The translations under genes and the position numbers were made by a program. From positions 590,001 to 654,000 of the forward strand of contig NZ_CP059400.1 of NCBI RefSeq assembly GCF_014109805.1: a stretch of 64,000 nucleotides of DNA. Direction: 5' to 3'. The notes under the pieces were generated by a model, which searched no databases, had not been told where the DNA came from, and saw only the letters and a program-made list of their open reading frames with translations. Within the stretch, counting starts at the first letter, position 1. Every line of letters begins with the position of its first letter. This document shows positions 28,621 through 37,057 of this stretch, in pieces. The stretch comes from Legionella sp. PC1000 (lineage in GTDB: Bacteria > Pseudomonadota > Gammaproteobacteria > Legionellales > Legionellaceae).

Positions 28621-29886
28621 ATGAAGGATCTGGTTGAAAAAAAGGATTTTTTTAATTCCATAAGTATCGAAGAAAGTCTCTCTGACCAATTAGAGAGGCA
28701 ATCAACACGGTTAAATGCTTTGGATTTGCAACGCGGTTTCATTATGTTATTGATGTCCTTTTCACATTTCCGGGATTATTTTCAACCACTTTATTACGTT
28801 AATAATGACTGGAATATATCACCTGTCTGGCGTGGCACCAATTGGGTTGATTTAATTCAGCAAATGTTTATTTCCACAGTAGTTGCCGGTGGATTTTATA
28901 TGATGATGGGAATAGGAGTTTATTTACTTTGGCAGAATCGAATTCGCAATGGAGCCTCCGCAAAACAAGTATTTTACTATCTGCTTAAGCGAGGTGGATT
29001 GTTAATCGTGTTGCAGCTTACTTTATTACAGGCTTTTGAAATAGTGAGCTTCGGAAGAATTTATTTTTATGTGGGTGTTTTGTTAACTCTAGGGATCTGT
29101 ATGATCGTCGCCGCAGGCTGCATGTGGTTAACTCAAACTTTAAAATCAGTGCCACAATTAAAAAATTGGTCTTGGGAGTACTGCATTCCTTTGTTATTTA
29201 TTGTAATTATTCCATTAAATATGCAGTTATATCTTGGAACTTATCATTCTGATTCTCAAGTTTCTTTGCTTCCCGCTTTCTTTTTTATTAGCGGAGAATA
29301 TCATTTTGGATTGGATGTCGATATTAATTTCACGCCCATACCTTGGTTTCCTGCAGTAGCCTTTGGGTTAATGATAGGTCATCTGTTGCAAACAAAAGGA
29401 AAAGACGCCTATAAGACAATTGGCCAAATTGCCGTGGTACTGCTTGGTGTATGGTTTACTTTGCGTACTGGAAATTTATTGGGTTGGTTTTCTTTTGGTG
29501 ATTACAAGCCGATTGCGAGCACAGATGCCATAACATGGGCTTCTTATTTTTGTCTCTCAAAATATCCACCAAGTTTCGAGTATTTTTTATGGTCATGTGG
29601 CTTAAATCTTTTGGGTATACTGGCATGGCATAAAGCAGAGTTTTTTTCCCCAAGATTAATAGAGTTTGCGCAACCGTTAAAAGTATTTGGTCAATGCGCC
29701 TTGTTTTTCTATATGATGCACTGGTTTGTATTTTATGGATTATCCTTGTTCTTTCAAGATAGCTCTTCCACTCCTGTTGTCATCAGCTGTTGGTTATTGG
29801 GGATAGTTATTCTTTATCTGTCATGTATAAGGTATCGTAAATTCAAGTTACAAAAGCCGAAAAATTCTTTATGGCGTATGTTTTAA
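28621..29886 (+). CDS. DUF1624 (HGSNAT-like) membrane protein
   Basis: This 421-residue integral membrane protein has about ten hydrophobic segments. The opening RLNALDLQRGFIMLLMSFSH matches the start of the DUF1624 domain. That domain is related to the catalytic part of heparan-alpha-glucosaminide N-acetyltransferase, which moves acetyl groups across membranes to sugars. DYFQPLYYVN and the C-terminal FFYMMHWFVFY also fit. Acceptor and donor are unknown. ATG 28621 has AAGG upstream. The gene and its divergent neighbour phosphatase are bracketed by inverted copies of a short hairpin repeat. Confidence 0.8.
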   Translation: MKDLVEKKDFFNSISIEESLSDQLERQSTRLNALDLQRGFIMLLMSFSHFRDYFQPLYYVNNDWNISPVWRGTNWVDLIQQMFISTVVAGGFYMMMGIGVYLLWQNRIRNGASAKQVFYYLLKRGGLLIVLQLTLLQAFEIVSFGRIYFYVGVLLTLGICMIVAAGCMWLTQTLKSVPQLKNWSWEYCIPLLFIVIIPLNMQLYLGTYHSDSQVSLLPAFFFISGEYHFGLDVDINFTPIPWFPAVAFGLMIGHLLQTKGKDAYKTIGQIAVVLLGVWFTLRTGNLLGWFSFGDYKPIASTDAITWASYFCLSKYPPSFEYFLWSCGLNLLGILAWHKAEFFSPRLIEFAQPLKVFGQCALFFYMMHWFVFYGLSLFFQDSSSTPVVISCWLLGIVILYLSCIRYRKFKLQKPKNSLWRMF

Positions 29887-29890
29887 ATTG

Positions 29891-29928
29891 CCTTGATGAA
29901 GCGTAGCATAATCAAGGCTACACTTGCT
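29891..29928 (-). repeat. Short dispersed hairpin repeat, copy 2
   Basis: This is the reverse complement of the element at 26616, sharing AGCAAGTGTAGCCTTGAT and the ATCAAGG arm. It sits immediately after the DUF1624 stop codon and may help end or stabilise that transcript. Confidence 0.6.
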
Positions 29929-30106
29929 GATAATATTTTCTTACGTTGAATAATCCTGATTGCAAGCAAGGCTTTCCAGGTTTATATATCTCCAATGAAG
30001 CAGCACGCTATTTTGGGATATTGAGTTAAATAAGCTTATTCGCTTAAGATAACTATTTAGCAGTATTAAAATACCAAACGTTTATTGTTCAACAAGTGGA
30101 TTTATA

Positions 30107-30781
30107 ATGCAATCAGAAGAAATATCAAATGAAGAGAAGCCAATCCTCTCTGATAAAGAACTACATGCTCAAGCTCATCAGTATATAAGCGAATTTAATC
30201 AACTGATTTTTCAAAATCTTCCCTCCGTAATGTCACAGATTATTGAACGGGAAGTTTGGAAAAAAAGAAATAATCCCTATAAAAATTTTGGGGAGTATGC
30301 CCTTGATAAATCACCAGAAGGCCTGGGTATTACTAACAATGAGATGTTGTGGTTATTGCGGTCTGCTATGGATATAAATACGCAGCATGTAGCTCAATGG
30401 GGTGATGTTCTTAGTATGGTGGATAACAGTGTCAGGGTATATGCAAAGGAAAATAAAATTTCTATTAAAGATTTGAATAATGACCTTAGGGAGCAAGATA
30501 ATACGAATCCTAATCTGTATCAGGAAAACAATATTACGTATTTACCCTCTCGTTCCAGATCGATTGATGGGCAACTTTTGAAGTTAAAAAAGAAAGATCC
30601 TCTAGCCTATGAAAATGTGATACAGGGAAAAATAAATATAAACGATGCTTGGGTCAAAGTTCCCAGAAAACAACAACAGCCTATTGAAACAATTAAAAAT
30701 AAATTTTTTAACTTGTCTAAATCAGAGCGTGAAACTTTTTTGGAGTGGCTTGAACAAGAAAAAGAGAACCTTCTAAGTTAG
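30107..30781 (+). CDS. Hypothetical protein, possibly DNA-associated, 224 aa
   Basis: I do not recognise this protein with confidence. It is charged, soluble and mainly helical. The stretch around 145-185, from SRSRSIDGQLLKLKKK to VIQGKININDAW, resembles the segment LARRRPDLLERVRAGELS found in plasmid or phage proteins that carry a ParB-like or DNA-binding region. NPYKNFGEYALDKSPEGLG near residue 65 also fits such proteins. Its role could be DNA binding or accessory-element maintenance, which is a guess. ATG 30107 has only a weak GGA upstream. Confidence 0.55.
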   Translation: MQSEEISNEEKPILSDKELHAQAHQYISEFNQLIFQNLPSVMSQIIEREVWKKRNNPYKNFGEYALDKSPEGLGITNNEMLWLLRSAMDINTQHVAQWGDVLSMVDNSVRVYAKENKISIKDLNNDLREQDNTNPNLYQENNITYLPSRSRSIDGQLLKLKKKDPLAYENVIQGKININDAWVKVPRKQQQPIETIKNKFFNLSKSERETFLEWLEQEKENLLS

Positions 30782-30844
30782 AATTCGCACAAGGCGCCGA
30801 GTACTGCAATTTTGCGAAGGAAAAATCGGATAATATTTTTTCTG

Positions 30845-31020
30845 TTAAAATTTCTCTACATACTATGCTTTATGCTCGGTATCCAGAACGATCTTTTAAG
30901 ATACTGCTGAGTTTCTCTAAAGCAAGACCCCTGGATACCGCACTAAAACGCGGTACCTAGGCGAAAAAATTTATTGGAGGCTCTTGTAAAAAAGTGACGC
31001 TCCTCAGGTCATTTGGGACC
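30845..31020. repeat. MITE-like repeat, diverged copy 4
   Basis: This has the same orientation and internal order as the copy at 13391 but more substitutions; for example the first hairpin reads TACTATGCTTTATGCTCGGTA. The right end GTGACGCTCCTCAGGTCA matches the family terminus. It occupies most of the gap between the 224-aa gene and the 553-aa membrane protein gene. Confidence 0.65.
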
Positions 31021-31120
31021 CAACAACTTAAAAGTGATTGCAAGGACACTCCGCACTCATACTTTAATGACCATGCAATCCAATGCCAGAGCAATGCTTT
31101 GCCCGCCTCCAATACATCAT

Positions 31121-32782
31121 TTATGGCCAGCAGGAACTCAACACTGTTCCTTCATCTAAAGTAGGGCTACAATTGGGCTTAAGAATATCCTCGTCACTCG
31201 AGCTCGTATCAAAAAATCTTAGCCCACCTTGCCTCATTTTAGAGTTATCAGGTTTGGGAGATTTTTCTGATTTGGGTAATAGAGTATTTTGAAGTGTATC
31301 TGGAGTATGGCTTTGATTCATTTTTTCTATCAATGGCTTCTCCATCAGTGAAGATTGAGTGGATTTTTTTCTTTGAAAAACGGTAGGCCAAGTAAACGCT
31401 ATCGATACGAATACTAAAACGATGGGAGACAATATTGCCATGGTAATGGTTAATGCAAGTTGTGCCCCTATTGCTTCTCCCAGCGTTTCGCCAATATGAA
31501 TTCCGCTTCGGATTCCACCGGCAACAGAATATGCAAGAGAATCACCTATCAAAGCAAATAATTTGAGCATATTGAGGGCTCCATGCTTTATTTTTTGTGC
31601 TTTTGTTTGGTTTTCTTCCGGTGGTTGATATATTGATTCAAATTTTTCTTTCAGATCGACATAGGTTTTCGGGTTAAAGACTTTATATACTTGTGAAAAA
31701 GTATTAACAACCATCGTTGTCGAAGTACATATCATAGCAATAAAATGTGCTAAAAGAGTATCAGGAGTCACCCCTAAAGCATTAAAAAGCTTATTAACCC
31801 CTGATACAGTAGTAAACCAAGTTAGCGTCGCATAAACAGCTAAAAAGATTGTACTTACGGCTCCTAATAAGACACATCGCAAAAGACCATAGGGTTTTTT
31901 ATAATCTTCAATAAAAAGATTTTTAAATTTTGCATAATTTTCACGTATGCCTACAGCTTGAAACGAATAAAAAGAAATCGCTGCAATCACAGATAACCCA
32001 ATCGTAACTGCCAAAACCAGAGGGTTAGAGATGAGCAGACCTGCCCCCAAAAAAGTGAGAAGGCCTACGAGACCAGCATATCCAGAAATGCCCGCAGAAA
32101 TACATGCCAACAAGGTCACGATGCCAAAAAATAATTTCTGTCCTCTATCGACTATCGTTTTTTCTTTTTCATTTTCTTCAAGGGTCTGGAATGTTTTTTG
32201 TTTACTGGGTTGAAAGCCAGCACTATCCAGCATTGCTTTCCCCCGACTTAATAAACACACTATTCCGTTACAAAAGGAAAGAACTATTGAAAAAGCGAGG
32301 CTAGCCCCAAAGGGAGCTCCTAAAGTACTTAATAATCCCAGGCAAAAAACCATACACAGAGCCATGGAGGTAACGACTTTGCCAGTGACTAATGGCACTC
32401 CTTTAAGTAACCTATTTCTATTTTGATCTGGGGTTCTTGTAAATTCCTGGCCATTGCTTGAGTAGGTAGAAATTTGTAAGACCTCTTGCTTCGATAATCT
32501 TTTCCCACCCGAAAGTATTTCTCCCCACTTAAAAGTTAGGAAACTCCAAAAAAAATGGGAAAAAGGGCGGATAAGGATATCTGTTATTCGCAAATCGCCA
32601 TTGAGAATGGCTTGTTGAACTATTTTCGATTCCTTATCAGTAAATTGATATTGGTTGAACGAAGCAACAATCCAATCTTTTTGAGTACGAAATTTTCTTT
32701 CTAAAACCTTTAAGATTTTAGAATGCTTATGATTCGTGATAACGATCTGATCTTGAGCTAATAGATTTATTATTTCTATCAT
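31121..32782 (-). CDS. Multi-pass membrane protein, effector candidate, 553 aa
   Basis: I do not recognise the family. Residues 1-125 are soluble and charged. Hydrophobic segments follow at about 135-180 (two), 225-285 (three), 318-345, 355-375, 425-445 and 450-475. The last ~75 residues are polar and disordered, with several acidic and Ser patches (SSSDEDI). A membrane core with cytosolic ends and a polar C-terminal tail fits Legionella effectors that insert into vacuolar membranes; this is inferred. ATG 32782 follows GAAGGAATTTATCGCA, a good ribosome binding site. Confidence 0.65.
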   Translation of the reverse strand: MIEIINLLAQDQIVITNHKHSKILKVLERKFRTQKDWIVASFNQYQFTDKESKIVQQAILNGDLRITDILIRPFSHFFWSFLTFKWGEILSGGKRLSKQEVLQISTYSSNGQEFTRTPDQNRNRLLKGVPLVTGKVVTSMALCMVFCLGLLSTLGAPFGASLAFSIVLSFCNGIVCLLSRGKAMLDSAGFQPSKQKTFQTLEENEKEKTIVDRGQKLFFGIVTLLACISAGISGYAGLVGLLTFLGAGLLISNPLVLAVTIGLSVIAAISFYSFQAVGIRENYAKFKNLFIEDYKKPYGLLRCVLLGAVSTIFLAVYATLTWFTTVSGVNKLFNALGVTPDTLLAHFIAMICTSTTMVVNTFSQVYKVFNPKTYVDLKEKFESIYQPPEENQTKAQKIKHGALNMLKLFALIGDSLAYSVAGGIRSGIHIGETLGEAIGAQLALTITMAILSPIVLVFVSIAFTWPTVFQRKKSTQSSLMEKPLIEKMNQSHTPDTLQNTLLPKSEKSPKPDNSKMRQGGLRFFDTSSSDEDILKPNCSPTLDEGTVLSSCWP

Positions 32783-32958
32783 TGCGATAAATTCCTTCTA
32801 ATGCAAAATGATGAAGCTTATTTATAATTTCATAAGAATTCCATTTATATTTTTAAATTATTTTCAATTGATATAATCTGCAATTTTTTTAACTAGAAAG
32901 ATTTGACATCCTTTGCGAGTTACATTCTAATCGTATTTTTTTCATGATATGGAAAATC

Positions 32959-34326
32959 ATGGCATTTTTGAATTTTCTAAAACCGGCACCTTATCTACAT
33001 GAAATACAGGATAAAACTGTTGTTGAACGGCAATATCGTTATTGGCGTATTCGCACCTTTTATGCAATGTATATAGGTTATGTTTTGTTTTATTTTACGC
33101 GAAAAAGTTTTACTTTCGCGATGCCTGCATTACAAAGCGCCTTGGGGATGAGCAAAACTGAACTGGGTCTGATTGCGAGCATTTTGAGCTTGAGTTATGG
33201 CATCAGCAAATTTTTGAGCGGGATCCTTGGCGATAAATCAAATCCTCGTTATTTAATGGCGATTGGACTCATTTTGACAGGTGTGGTCAATATTTTGTTT
33301 GGCTTGTCCTCCACCTGGTGGTTATTTGCAATTTTTTGGGGCTTGAATGGTTGGTTTCAAGGGTGGGGATGGCCAGGGTGTACCAAACTATTAACCCACT
33401 GGTATTCTCAATCCGAACGTGGCCGCTGGTGGAGTATTTGGAATACATCACATAACGTTGGGGGCGCATTAATTCCCTTGATTGTTGCTATGTGCGCGCA
33501 ATATTACGGCTGGCGTTCCGCTATGTATGTACCTGGCGTCATCTGCATTCTAGGAGGATTTTTTTTAATCAATCGTTTAAGAGATACTCCGCAGTCGCTT
33601 GGTTTACCTGCGATTGAGCAACATCGACAGGATTTTTCCGGTATATCAAGTCACCACCCAGAAAAAACAGAACTCTCAGTCAAAGAAATTCTTTGGAATT
33701 ATGTGCTAAGCAACCCCTATATTTGGATACTGTCGATTTCTTATGTGTTTGTTTATATTGTCCGAACAGCCATTAATGATTGGAGCATGCTGTACTTAAC
33801 CGAAGTGAAGGATTATTCCCTAATTACAGCAGGTAGTTGCGTCATATGGTTTGAGGTTGGCGGCTTTTTTGGAAGTCTGGCGGCCGGCTGGCTCTCGGAT
33901 AAAGTATTTAAGGGCAAACGCAACCCAATCAATGTTCTCTTTACTGCAGGCGTATTTGCCACTTTGTTGCTTTTTGGGTTGACCAGGGGATATACACCAT
34001 TCCTCGATTCCTTGTTTCTTTTTTTCTTTGGTTTTTTTATCTTCGGACCCCAAATGATGATTGGTATGGCCTGTGCGGAGTTATCACATAAAAAAGCTGC
34101 GGCGACTGCAACTGGTTTTGCCGGATTTTTTGCCTATTGTTTGGGTGCTGTTTTGGCTGGTGCTCCATTGGGTGCAATTATCAAAAACTACGGCTGGGAT
34201 AATTTCTTTCTGACCTTGTTCATTTGCTGCTTGATTCCATTACTCTTGATGCTGCCACTCTGGAATGTGAAATCCCATCGAAGATCTCGTAAACCAGAAT
34301 TTACAGGCAAATCAGAGTTTGCGTAG
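32959..34326 (+). CDS. MFS transporter, GlpT/UhpC (organophosphate:phosphate antiporter) family
   Basis: This 455-residue, 12-helix inner membrane transporter resembles UhpC and GlpT. The early block RYWRIRTFYAMYIGYVLFYF and RKSFTFAMPALQ matches that family, as does the central GLNGWFQGWGWPGCTKLLTHW loop. Substrates are probably sugar phosphates or glycerol 3-phosphate, with UhpC-like sensing as an alternative. I favour ATG 32959 (GGAAAA upstream) over ATG 32944. A decayed second copy of its last 80 codons lies at 41814-42050. Confidence 0.9.
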   Translation: MAFLNFLKPAPYLHEIQDKTVVERQYRYWRIRTFYAMYIGYVLFYFTRKSFTFAMPALQSALGMSKTELGLIASILSLSYGISKFLSGILGDKSNPRYLMAIGLILTGVVNILFGLSSTWWLFAIFWGLNGWFQGWGWPGCTKLLTHWYSQSERGRWWSIWNTSHNVGGALIPLIVAMCAQYYGWRSAMYVPGVICILGGFFLINRLRDTPQSLGLPAIEQHRQDFSGISSHHPEKTELSVKEILWNYVLSNPYIWILSISYVFVYIVRTAINDWSMLYLTEVKDYSLITAGSCVIWFEVGGFFGSLAAGWLSDKVFKGKRNPINVLFTAGVFATLLLFGLTRGYTPFLDSLFLFFFGFFIFGPQMMIGMACAELSHKKAAATATGFAGFFAYCLGAVLAGAPLGAIIKNYGWDNFFLTLFICCLIPLLLMLPLWNVKSHRRSRKPEFTGKSEFA

Positions 34327-34331
34327 TACAG

Positions 34332-34353
34332 GTTGGGTCGTATTCGACCCAAC
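34332..34353 (+). terminator. Probable terminator of the MFS gene
   Basis: A perfect 9-bp stem, GTTGGGTCG and CGACCCAAC with a TATT loop, starts 6 bases after the stop codon. No long T-run follows, only ACAAAAATTTT, so strength is uncertain. Confidence 0.55.
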
Positions 34354-34615
34354 ACAAAAATTTTGAATTACCCCCAAAAGCAAGCTTAGGTCGAGCTCAT
34401 GCTCCAACATTTTCTTAGCCTTCTCTCCCTAAAAATCCACCGCATACTAAATTCATCATGACCTACCGAATGTTAAGAAATGGCTTTTTGAATAAATCGA
34501 TAAATACTGAGGATCTTGCCAGTCTGATGGTTTTGCTTCATTAAGTCGGAATATAGCTCTGCATCTTTGGCTATACTTAATCATAAGGGCTAGTAAGTAA
34601 CATAGGCACTAAACC

Positions 34616-35467
34616 ATGGATGAAAATGTTTTAGAAAATTTTATGAGGCAATCTCATCTTATCAATGATTTGTGTGAACCATTGTTATTGAAGTATGGAG
34701 TGAATTTTTTCAGGTACATGGAAATCCACGAAAGTGGAGATTTCATTGGTTTAATCAATAATCTCAAATATTACGAATATGCAGCTTCTCAAATGCAAAA
34801 AAATGATCTCTTTCTTTCTGCCCCGTTATGGTCGATAAAGCAATATCCTCAAAGTGGGACCTACTTGTCTTATCTGCGTGCTTCAAATGGTCCTGAGATT
34901 TTACAAGAAGTTGCTAGAAAATTTGTAATTGGCAATCTTCTGACGATAGTTAACAAGGAAGTAACTAAGGAAGGGATTTTAATTAAGATTTTTGTTTATG
35001 GAACAGATATCAATAATATCAATATTAATCAACGTTATTTAAGAGACCTTAAATTATTTCAGGAATTCAGTCAGTATTTTAATAAACGTATGCTGCGTTT
35101 ATTAAGTACTATGGACAGGGCTTCTCCCAGTGGGCTTTTGACTACCGATATTAAGGAAGCGGTATATCATTTTGACTGGGATAAGGAGACATTAGAGACA
35201 ATAAACGTCAAGGATAAAATAATAAAAATTAAACAAGACATCAGGACATTGAATTTAACGAAAAGAGAGCAGCAGATTATTGCAGAATACATGAAAGGCT
35301 TAAATCATAGAGAGACAGCAGACAAATTATTCATTGCGAAAAAAACAGTTGAAAGACATTTTGAGAATATTAGAACTAAATTAAATTGTAGCTCCAAAGA
35401 TGAAATTGTATCTACATTAATGGACAAGGGGTATTTTTATATAGAAGACTCGAATCATATCACCTAA
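34616..35467 (+). CDS. LuxR family transcriptional regulator
   Basis: This 283-residue regulator has a C-terminal LuxR/FixJ helix-turn-helix at about 212-270. LTKREQQIIAEYMKGLNHRE and KKTVERHFENIRTKLN are the typical motif. The N-terminal ~200 residues are an unrecognised sensor domain, not a receiver (no phosphoacceptor Asp pattern) and not clearly an autoinducer-binding domain. Legionella has several such orphan regulators. It lies upstream of the F-box gene in the same direction. A 16-bp palindrome that recurs before two downstream effector-like genes begins 122 bases after its stop, so it is a candidate controller of them. Confidence 0.87.
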   Translation: MDENVLENFMRQSHLINDLCEPLLLKYGVNFFRYMEIHESGDFIGLINNLKYYEYAASQMQKNDLFLSAPLWSIKQYPQSGTYLSYLRASNGPEILQEVARKFVIGNLLTIVNKEVTKEGILIKIFVYGTDINNININQRYLRDLKLFQEFSQYFNKRMLRLLSTMDRASPSGLLTTDIKEAVYHFDWDKETLETINVKDKIIKIKQDIRTLNLTKREQQIIAEYMKGLNHRETADKLFIAKKTVERHFENIRTKLNCSSKDEIVSTLMDKGYFYIEDSNHIT

Positions 35468-35589
35468 CCACGCGAAGTAACTATTGACTCTGGAGCCTTT
35501 CCAGGAAGATTTGAAAACCTATTAGGTAAAAGCAAAATCAACAAGCAGTTATAATAAGCAGAAGTTATAATCTCAAATTTAATTTAAAT

Positions 35590-35605
35590 TGGGTAGATCT
35601 ACCCA
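35590..35605. promoter_or_regulatory. 16-bp palindrome before the F-box gene
   Basis: TGGGTAGATCTACCCA is a perfect palindrome 77 bases before the F-box start. An alike site at 36968 precedes the SH2/U-box gene, and both are followed by TTCATTTAATA at nearly the same distance. It is a candidate operator, perhaps for the LuxR protein encoded next to it. Confidence 0.55.
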
Positions 35606-35682
35606 CGCGTCGTTTATAGTTCATTTAATAATGCATTCGTAAAATAAACTACCAATTTATAAGTTTATTTAAGGGTATTATT

Positions 35683-36657
35683 ATGAAAACTAATTCAGAT
35701 ATTGAGCAAATATTAAATGAAGATAAAGATAAATTTGAGTTTGATAATTTACCTTCTGAGCTGCAACTTAAAATAGCACAGACTTTATCTAACCCTGATT
35801 TGTTAAATTTTGCTATGGTTTCACAGGGTCATTGGTCTTTTTTTAAAGAAGAGGAAGTTGATGTTCGTAAATTATTACACCATGTTGTACGCGGTGAGCA
35901 TGATTTGGTTCAATCGATGCTAAGAAATAATATAGATTTAATCTTTAAAAGAGGGAAAGTGACGGATTGTTCCGGACGAACCTTTGATAACATTAGTGCT
36001 TTTGAGTACGCGCTTTGGGCCCTGGATAAACACATGTGGGATGCCATGCTGGCTTGCATACCTGAAAATGAAGATCGTAGGCCGATATTAGCCAAATTAC
36101 ACTCTCGATATGACCAAGTCAACATAAAGGGAGTCACTTACAGGCTCAATGGAAATACAATCACGGAACAGCATTTTGATTTTGCAAATACCATTATTAA
36201 AGAATTGCGACATCACACAAAAATAAGCCGAGCAGCCTCGTGGTTTTGTTATCAAGATCTGGCTGCTCTGCAAAAGCATTGGGTAGAGGGGGTTGGTGGT
36301 ACACAAAAGCTCTTGCCGATGCATGTTGTTCATGAGTACTGCTCTCCTGAACCCTTTTATCCTGTGCCAAATTTTACCTCCAAACCACAATCATTCAAAC
36401 AATTTTGGAAAGCTGATAACACTCAAAATTGGTTCGGGCCTTCGTCTGAGTTGGCGCTTGAGTTGGCAATACTTAAAGGAACATTTGGGAGAGCCTATGC
36501 GATGCTTCCGCCGCTCACGCTTGCCTTTATAATTAAAGAGGATATAGATGCCTTAGAGAAATTATGTGAAGTAAGAACAATTGACTTTATTCGCCTCGAA
36601 TCGCAACTTGAAGAACAGTTAACAACTGATAAAACCCCAGGTTTAAATATTGGCTGA
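35683..36657 (+). CDS. F-box protein with ankyrin-like segment, effector candidate
   Basis: This 324-residue protein carries an F-box at about 20-56: DNLPSELQLKIAQTLSNPDL, then NFAMVSQGHW. F-boxes bind Skp1 in eukaryotic SCF ubiquitin ligases. Residues ~62-125 form an ankyrin-like pair: LLHHVVRGEHDLVQSMLR, then GRTFDNISAFEYALWALDKH, a module common in Legionella proteins. It would act in the host cell as a substrate adaptor, as AnkB does in L. pneumophila; that is inference by domain. ATG 35683 has AAGGG upstream. A perfect 16-bp palindrome lies 77 bases before the start. Confidence 0.85.
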   Translation: MKTNSDIEQILNEDKDKFEFDNLPSELQLKIAQTLSNPDLLNFAMVSQGHWSFFKEEEVDVRKLLHHVVRGEHDLVQSMLRNNIDLIFKRGKVTDCSGRTFDNISAFEYALWALDKHMWDAMLACIPENEDRRPILAKLHSRYDQVNIKGVTYRLNGNTITEQHFDFANTIIKELRHHTKISRAASWFCYQDLAALQKHWVEGVGGTQKLLPMHVVHEYCSPEPFYPVPNFTSKPQSFKQFWKADNTQNWFGPSSELALELAILKGTFGRAYAMLPPLTLAFIIKEDIDALEKLCEVRTIDFIRLESQLEEQLTTDKTPGLNIG

Positions 36658-36677
36658 TTCAGTCGCAATCTAAAAAA

Positions 36678-36697
36678 CCGGCAGCCTAAGCTGCCGG
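36678..36697. terminator. Terminator hairpin after the F-box gene
   Basis: CCGGCAGC-CTAA-GCTGCCGG is a perfect 8-bp stem with a 4-base loop, 20 bases after the stop. The T-run is on the minus strand (AAAAAA precedes it on the plus strand), so it is canonical for minus-strand transcripts and may work both ways. Confidence 0.65.
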
Positions 36698-36786
36698 ATA
36701 TACCTCCCTAAAAATACCTCAAAAAACATAAAGAAAAATCTTGGTATAACCAGTTATTCTCATTAACCACGTAACCTACAAAAAAT

Positions 36787-36802
36787 TGGGTATGTCTACC
36801 TA
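36787..36802. promoter_or_regulatory. Diverged copy of the TGGGTA palindrome
   Basis: TGGGTATGTCTACCTA differs from the perfect arms by one base at the right end. It lies in the 400-base gap between the F-box and SH2/U-box genes, 165 bases before the better copy at 36968. Confidence 0.4.
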
Positions 36803-36967
36803 ACCTACTTGTTGCAATTAGTGTAGAAGCACCGTTCTAAAAGTATAAATAATTATCGCATTTAAAGAATGTTCCATCCAGAATTTCTCGTAAGTATTTG
36901 GTTTTATTTAGCTTGCAAAAGGACAGAATGAATCAATGCCTCGAAAGATTATTGGGTTTATTCAAAT

Positions 36968-36983
36968 TGGGTATATCTACCCA
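36968..36983. promoter_or_regulatory. TGGGTA palindrome before the SH2/U-box gene
   Basis: TGGGTATATCTACCCA has 6-bp arms, 74 bases before the gene start. TTCATTTAATA follows after about 14 bases, as at the F-box promoter. Confidence 0.55.
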
Positions 36984-37057
36984 TACACAATCTAAAATTC
37001 ATTTAATATTAATTTCTTATCATAAAGTTTATTTCATAAAACTTTAGGAGATATTAA

